Assembly (NCBI GenBank): GCA_029880755.1
Contig: JAOUNW010000029.1
Location: 1-16,505, forward strand
Length of the DNA stretch: 16,505 bases
Origin: Gammaproteobacteria bacterium
Lineage (GTDB): Bacteria > Pseudomonadota > Gammaproteobacteria > Acidiferrobacterales > SZUA-150
Direction of reading: 5' to 3'
Below, piece by piece: positions 14,005 through 16,505 of this stretch. The position numbers were made by a program, and so were the translations under genes. Position 1 is the stretch's first letter. Every line of letters starts with the position of its first letter. The notes below the pieces were generated by a model, which had not been told where the DNA came from, did no database searches, and saw only the letters and a program-made list of their open reading frames with translations.

Positions 14005-14421
14005 CTAATGATCGCGATGGAAAGGAATCACGCCGCCATCACTTTCCGGTGCCAGAGAATCAAGCGCTTCACCCAGAAGCATCTCCATAGCCTCCAGGGT
14101 TCGTCCCAGTATAATGTTTCCGTGGGCGTGATACAGCTTCTTCCGGCATTTAATAGGTTCGTACAAGTTATCGCGTTTTTTCACTTCAAAATCTGTCCAG
14201 GCGGCTATGGGTATATCATTAAAGGCCCGATCGACAATCACCCAGGCATCATCCTGCAATATAAGATCCAGTGTTTTTAATTTCGGAATAGAAAGCCTGA
14301 TTGGCCCGCCCAGACGTTTTAACGCTACCTGCACATGGTTGTAGTAATTGGCATTCAGTGTAACGCCCTGGTTTTCAAATACCGGCACTTCCAGATGTCT
14401 TGTAAACCGATTAGTCATCAT
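14005..14421 (-). CDS. Conserved-looking soluble protein of unknown function
   Basis: The 138-aa protein has no signal peptide or membrane helix. It shows mixed alpha/beta character, with hydrophobic strands around LDLILQDDAWVIVD (51-64) and a C-terminal helix LEAMEMLLGEALDSL (109-123). No known domain was recognised. The start has two adjacent ATG codons (14421 and 14418) directly after AGGAG, so the first is too close for normal initiation; the overlap with the preceding 38-codon ORF suggests re-initiation by terminating ribosomes. Its place in the cbbO operon, between a short coupled ORF and a small membrane protein, supports a real gene. Confidence 0.72.
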   Translation of the reverse strand: MMTNRFTRHLEVPVFENQGVTLNANYYNHVQVALKRLGGPIRLSIPKLKTLDLILQDDAWVIVDRAFNDIPIAAWTDFEVKKRDNLYEPIKCRKKLYHAHGNIILGRTLEAMEMLLGEALDSLAPESDGGVIPFHRDH

Positions 14422-14527
14422 CTCCTGCCAAATTGCCGTCCGGGTTCCAGTCGCCCTTTTTGGCTTGCATCATTGCCAGTTGCTGTATGCGATCTAATTT
14501 CCGTCCAAGACCAGTTTGTTCCCTCAT
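14411..14527 (-). CDS. 38-aa small protein coupled to both neighbours
   Basis: A short frame opens with ATG at 14527, overlapping the stop of the YqhA-like gene (ATGA), and ends with TAA at 14411, overlapping the start of the next gene by 11 bp. The product begins MREQTGLGRKLDRIQQLAMM and continues QAKKGDWNPDGNLAGDDD: a basic helical N-terminal half, then an acidic tail. It fills what would otherwise be a 102-bp gap. The double overlap is the hallmark of an operonic gene read by coupled translation. Function unknown; a protein-protein adaptor is only a guess. Confidence 0.6.
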   Translation of the reverse strand: MREQTGLGRKLDRIQQLAMMQAKKGDWNPDGNLAGDDD

Positions 14528-15081
14528 AGAGCATGGCTACTGTCGTGTGTCTCAATTAAGGTCCGGGTCATAACTCTGTCGGTATAGGCCATCGCCAAGG
14601 CCGAGAGCAAGAACGTAATATGAATGGCCACTTGCCACATAATGGTATCAGACTTCATTTGGTCGGCGTTAATAAAGGTCTTTAATAAATGTATGGACGA
14701 AATTCCAATCAACGCCATGGATAACTTGATTTTCATGGTGGCCGCATTAACATGCGACAACCACTCAGGCTGATCGGGATGCTCTCTAAGATTCAACCGG
14801 GAAACAAAGGTCTCATAGCCACCGATTATCACCATAATCAATAAGTTAGCTATCATCACAACATCGATCAGCCCCAGCACTATCAGCATGATTTCCGTCT
14901 CACCTATAGATGCGGCCTTGTGTACCAGGTGATACAGCTCAATCATGAAGTGATAGACATAAACCGCCTGAGCCACAATCAGTCCGAGATAAAGAGGGGC
15001 TTGGAGCCACCTGCTCCAGAAAATCAGCTGGGCCATAACGGCTAATGACGGATTTCTTTTATACGTTGAATTTCCTTCCAC
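14524..15081 (-). CDS. YqhA / UPF0114 family inner-membrane protein
   Basis: This 185-aa protein matches the UPF0114 (YqhA) family: an N-terminal SRWLQAPLYLGL segment (23-34), a LIVLGLIDVVMIANLLIMVIIGGYETFVSRL core (66-96), then KIKLSMALIGISSIHLLKTF (117-136) and a final membrane helix (148-168), giving four helices. E. coli YqhA is about 164 aa; the extra length here is a polar N-terminus and short C-terminal tail. The biochemical role of the family is not established. The start is GTG 15081 with GAGGAA upstream, 31 bp after cbbO. Its stop overlaps the start of the 38-codon ORF. Linkage to cbbO suggests co-expression with carbon-fixation genes. Confidence 0.88.
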   Translation of the reverse strand: MEGNSTYKRNPSLAVMAQLIFWSRWLQAPLYLGLIVAQAVYVYHFMIELYHLVHKAASIGETEIMLIVLGLIDVVMIANLLIMVIIGGYETFVSRLNLREHPDQPEWLSHVNAATMKIKLSMALIGISSIHLLKTFINADQMKSDTIMWQVAIHITFLLSALAMAYTDRVMTRTLIETHDSSHAL

Positions 15082-15112
15082 AGTTTCCTCTCTTCGACGG
15101 ATTAGGAACCGG

Positions 15113-16505
15113 CTAGCTTGTCAGACTGGCAAACAGCTGGGGTAGTTTTTCGGGCAGTCTTTGTACATTATCGATAATAGTGTAGTGGTTTTCACCGAAA
15201 ATGCGTTTTACGTAATTGTCAGCATAAGGATCAAGAGTCAAACAATAGGTAAGAATTCCCTTGGTATACAGCTCTTCCACGGCTTTTTTAGTGTCGTGGC
15301 GCAGATGCTGTGGATCTCTTTCATCTATATCAGAAGGTTCGCCATCTGTCACAACCAATAGCAATTTACGTCGTTCAGGTTGTCTTAACAAATGTTGGCC
15401 AGCGTGACGTATGGCCGCGCCCATGCGTGTAGAAAGCCCGCCTTGCATTCCCGCCAGTCGCCCTTTGACCTCATCATCGAAGTGCTGATTGAAATCTTTG
15501 AAACGATAATACTGCACATCGTGCCGACCATCTGAAGCAAACCCATGAACCGCGAAGGGATCCCCGATTCCATTAATGGCAGTGGACACCAGAGTAGCGG
15601 CTTCCTTCGTTAACTGCAAAATAGTCTTGTCGGTGCCTCGCACCATTTCATTGGTCGATTCAGACAGATCCATCAGCACCACTACAGCCAGGTCACGTGT
15701 TTTCAGGACATTACGCATAGTAATACGCGGGTTTGGCTGTTCACCCATACGAATAGCTACCATGGCATCAATGGCCGCATTTATATCGATCTCATCACCG
15801 TCTTCCATATTGCGTACCCGCTGAACACCTTCTGGCGTCAGCAAGTCAATAATCTGCTTGATACGGTAAGCAACGGGTTTGTACTCGGAAAGAATACTTT
15901 CAATATCTTCCGGATTGCCTCTTGATTGGCGACGTTCATACACCGTGGTCCAATCAGGACGATGTAGTTGAATCTGGTAGTCCCATTCATGGTAATGAAA
16001 AGGATCAGAAACCGGTTCTTTTCCCCACATATCATTAAAACTAACCTGACTGTCAGTCAAATCATCTTCATAGGGACGCATATTGTCAGAACATATCCAT
16101 ATTTCCTGGGCATCGTCGCCGGCCAACTCACAATCCACCTCGTTTGCCATTTCGATTACACTAACATGCTTACGCACCTGCCGCTGACTGGCAGCCATAT
16201 ACTCAATACCCTGATTCCAATCGAATTCCGCGAACTCCCAAACATAGCGGTTATCGTCACGATAAGGGATACGAATCCGTTCCAGGATACGCAGGCTTGG
16301 CACTTCCTTGCGCTTACTGAATAAGTTGAACAGCTCCACACCCATGTGCCAGGAATAATTATTATTATCCTGTTTCTCCTCGATTTCCGCATGAAAGCGC
16401 TTAACAAAATCTGCGATTTCCAAGTCATCAATACTAACACTCTCGTCCATGAGCATGAGGGCTATTCGTTCCAGAACAAGCATAGTGGGATGTTCAACGT
16501 CGGCG
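15113..16505 (-). CDS. cbbO: CbbO, von Willebrand A-domain subunit of the CbbQO RuBisCO activase, 5' end missing
   Basis: The frame stays open to the right edge, so the gene is the C-terminal part of a longer protein (CbbO is usually well over 700 aa). The VWA domain near the end has a full metal-ion (MIDAS) site: DLSES (272-276, counted from the internal Met encoded at 16483), T352 in STRMG, and the VTDGEPSD loop (378-385). The PRITMRNVLKTRDLAVVVLMDLS region and the HYHEWDYQ stretch point to CbbO rather than to the related NorD. CbbO docks on RuBisCO and, with the AAA+ ring CbbQ, removes inhibitory sugar phosphates. cbbQ and the RuBisCO genes would be expected upstream, outside the window. 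The downstream genes follow closely on the same strand. Confidence 0.85.
   Translation of the reverse strand, partial: ADVEHPTMLVLERIALMLMDESVSIDDLEIADFVKRFHAEIEEKQDNNNYSWHMGVELFNLFSKRKEVPSLRILERIRIPYRDDNRYVWEFAEFDWNQGIEYMAASQRQVRKHVSVIEMANEVDCELAGDDAQEIWICSDNMRPYEDDLTDSQVSFNDMWGKEPVSDPFHYHEWDYQIQLHRPDWTTVYERRQSRGNPEDIESILSEYKPVAYRIKQIIDLLTPEGVQRVRNMEDGDEIDINAAIDAMVAIRMGEQPNPRITMRNVLKTRDLAVVVLMDLSESTNEMVRGTDKTILQLTKEAATLVSTAINGIGDPFAVHGFASDGRHDVQYYRFKDFNQHFDDEVKGRLAGMQGGLSTRMGAAIRHAGQHLLRQPERRKLLLVVTDGEPSDIDERDPQHLRHDTKKAVEELYTKGILTYCLTLDPYADNYVKRIFGENHYTIIDNVQRLPEKLPQLFASLTS

Noticed and set aside
15113..16505. NorD, the VWA protein of nitric oxide reductase clusters
   Set aside because: NorD is related, but the sequence around the VWA domain fits CbbO better and no nor genes are adjacent; the missing upstream genes would settle it.

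Overview
The window reads as part of the chromosome of a gammaproteobacterial chemolithoautotroph, quite possibly a sulfur oxidiser. YggX is typical of gamma- and betaproteobacteria. The periplasmic nitrate reductase operon has the E. coli order napFDAGHBC. A CbbO-type RuBisCO-activase subunit at the right edge points to Calvin-cycle carbon fixation. No rRNA, tRNA, CRISPR array, transposase or prophage gene was recognised.

Layout from left to right. (1) 1-656: the 5' part of an A-type Fe-S carrier gene (minus) is divergent from yggX (plus). (2) 666-3083: a membrane-bound PAS-GGDEF-EAL c-di-GMP enzyme (minus), convergent with yggX. (3) 3084-4198: a 314-bp non-coding stretch with GC-rich hairpins, then an exported dienelactone-hydrolase-family protein (minus). 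(4) 4275-10323: the complete napFDAGHBC operon (minus), tightly packed. (5) 10324-10578: a 255-bp divergent regulatory region with a perfect FNR-type box and three further inverted repeats. (6) 10579-12992: moaB-moeA-mobA (plus), late steps of molybdenum cofactor synthesis. (7) 13001-16505: a minus-strand operon that enters from the right with cbbO. It continues with a YqhA/UPF0114 membrane protein, an overlooked 38-codon ORF, an unrecognised soluble protein, a small three-helix membrane protein and a DUF971-MoaD fusion.

How the genes fit together. NapA needs bis-molybdopterin-guanine-dinucleotide. MoaB (adenylylation-type protein), MoeA (Mo insertion) and MobA (GMP addition) are the enzymes of the final route to that cofactor, so enzyme and cofactor supply are divergently arranged around one control region. 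Quinol electrons would flow through NapC and/or NapGH to NapB and then NapA. NapD guards the NapA signal peptide and NapF is a cytoplasmic Fe-S accessory. The FNR box lies where it could activate nap at -41.5 and possibly moaB near -91.5, implying induction under low oxygen.

The most unusual parts are the DUF971-MoaD fusion, whose C-terminus has one glycine instead of the usual Gly-Gly; the 38-codon ORF coupled by overlaps to both neighbours; and the string of small uncharacterised membrane and soluble proteins behind cbbO. Function assignments rest on motif recognition by eye; no database search was possible.
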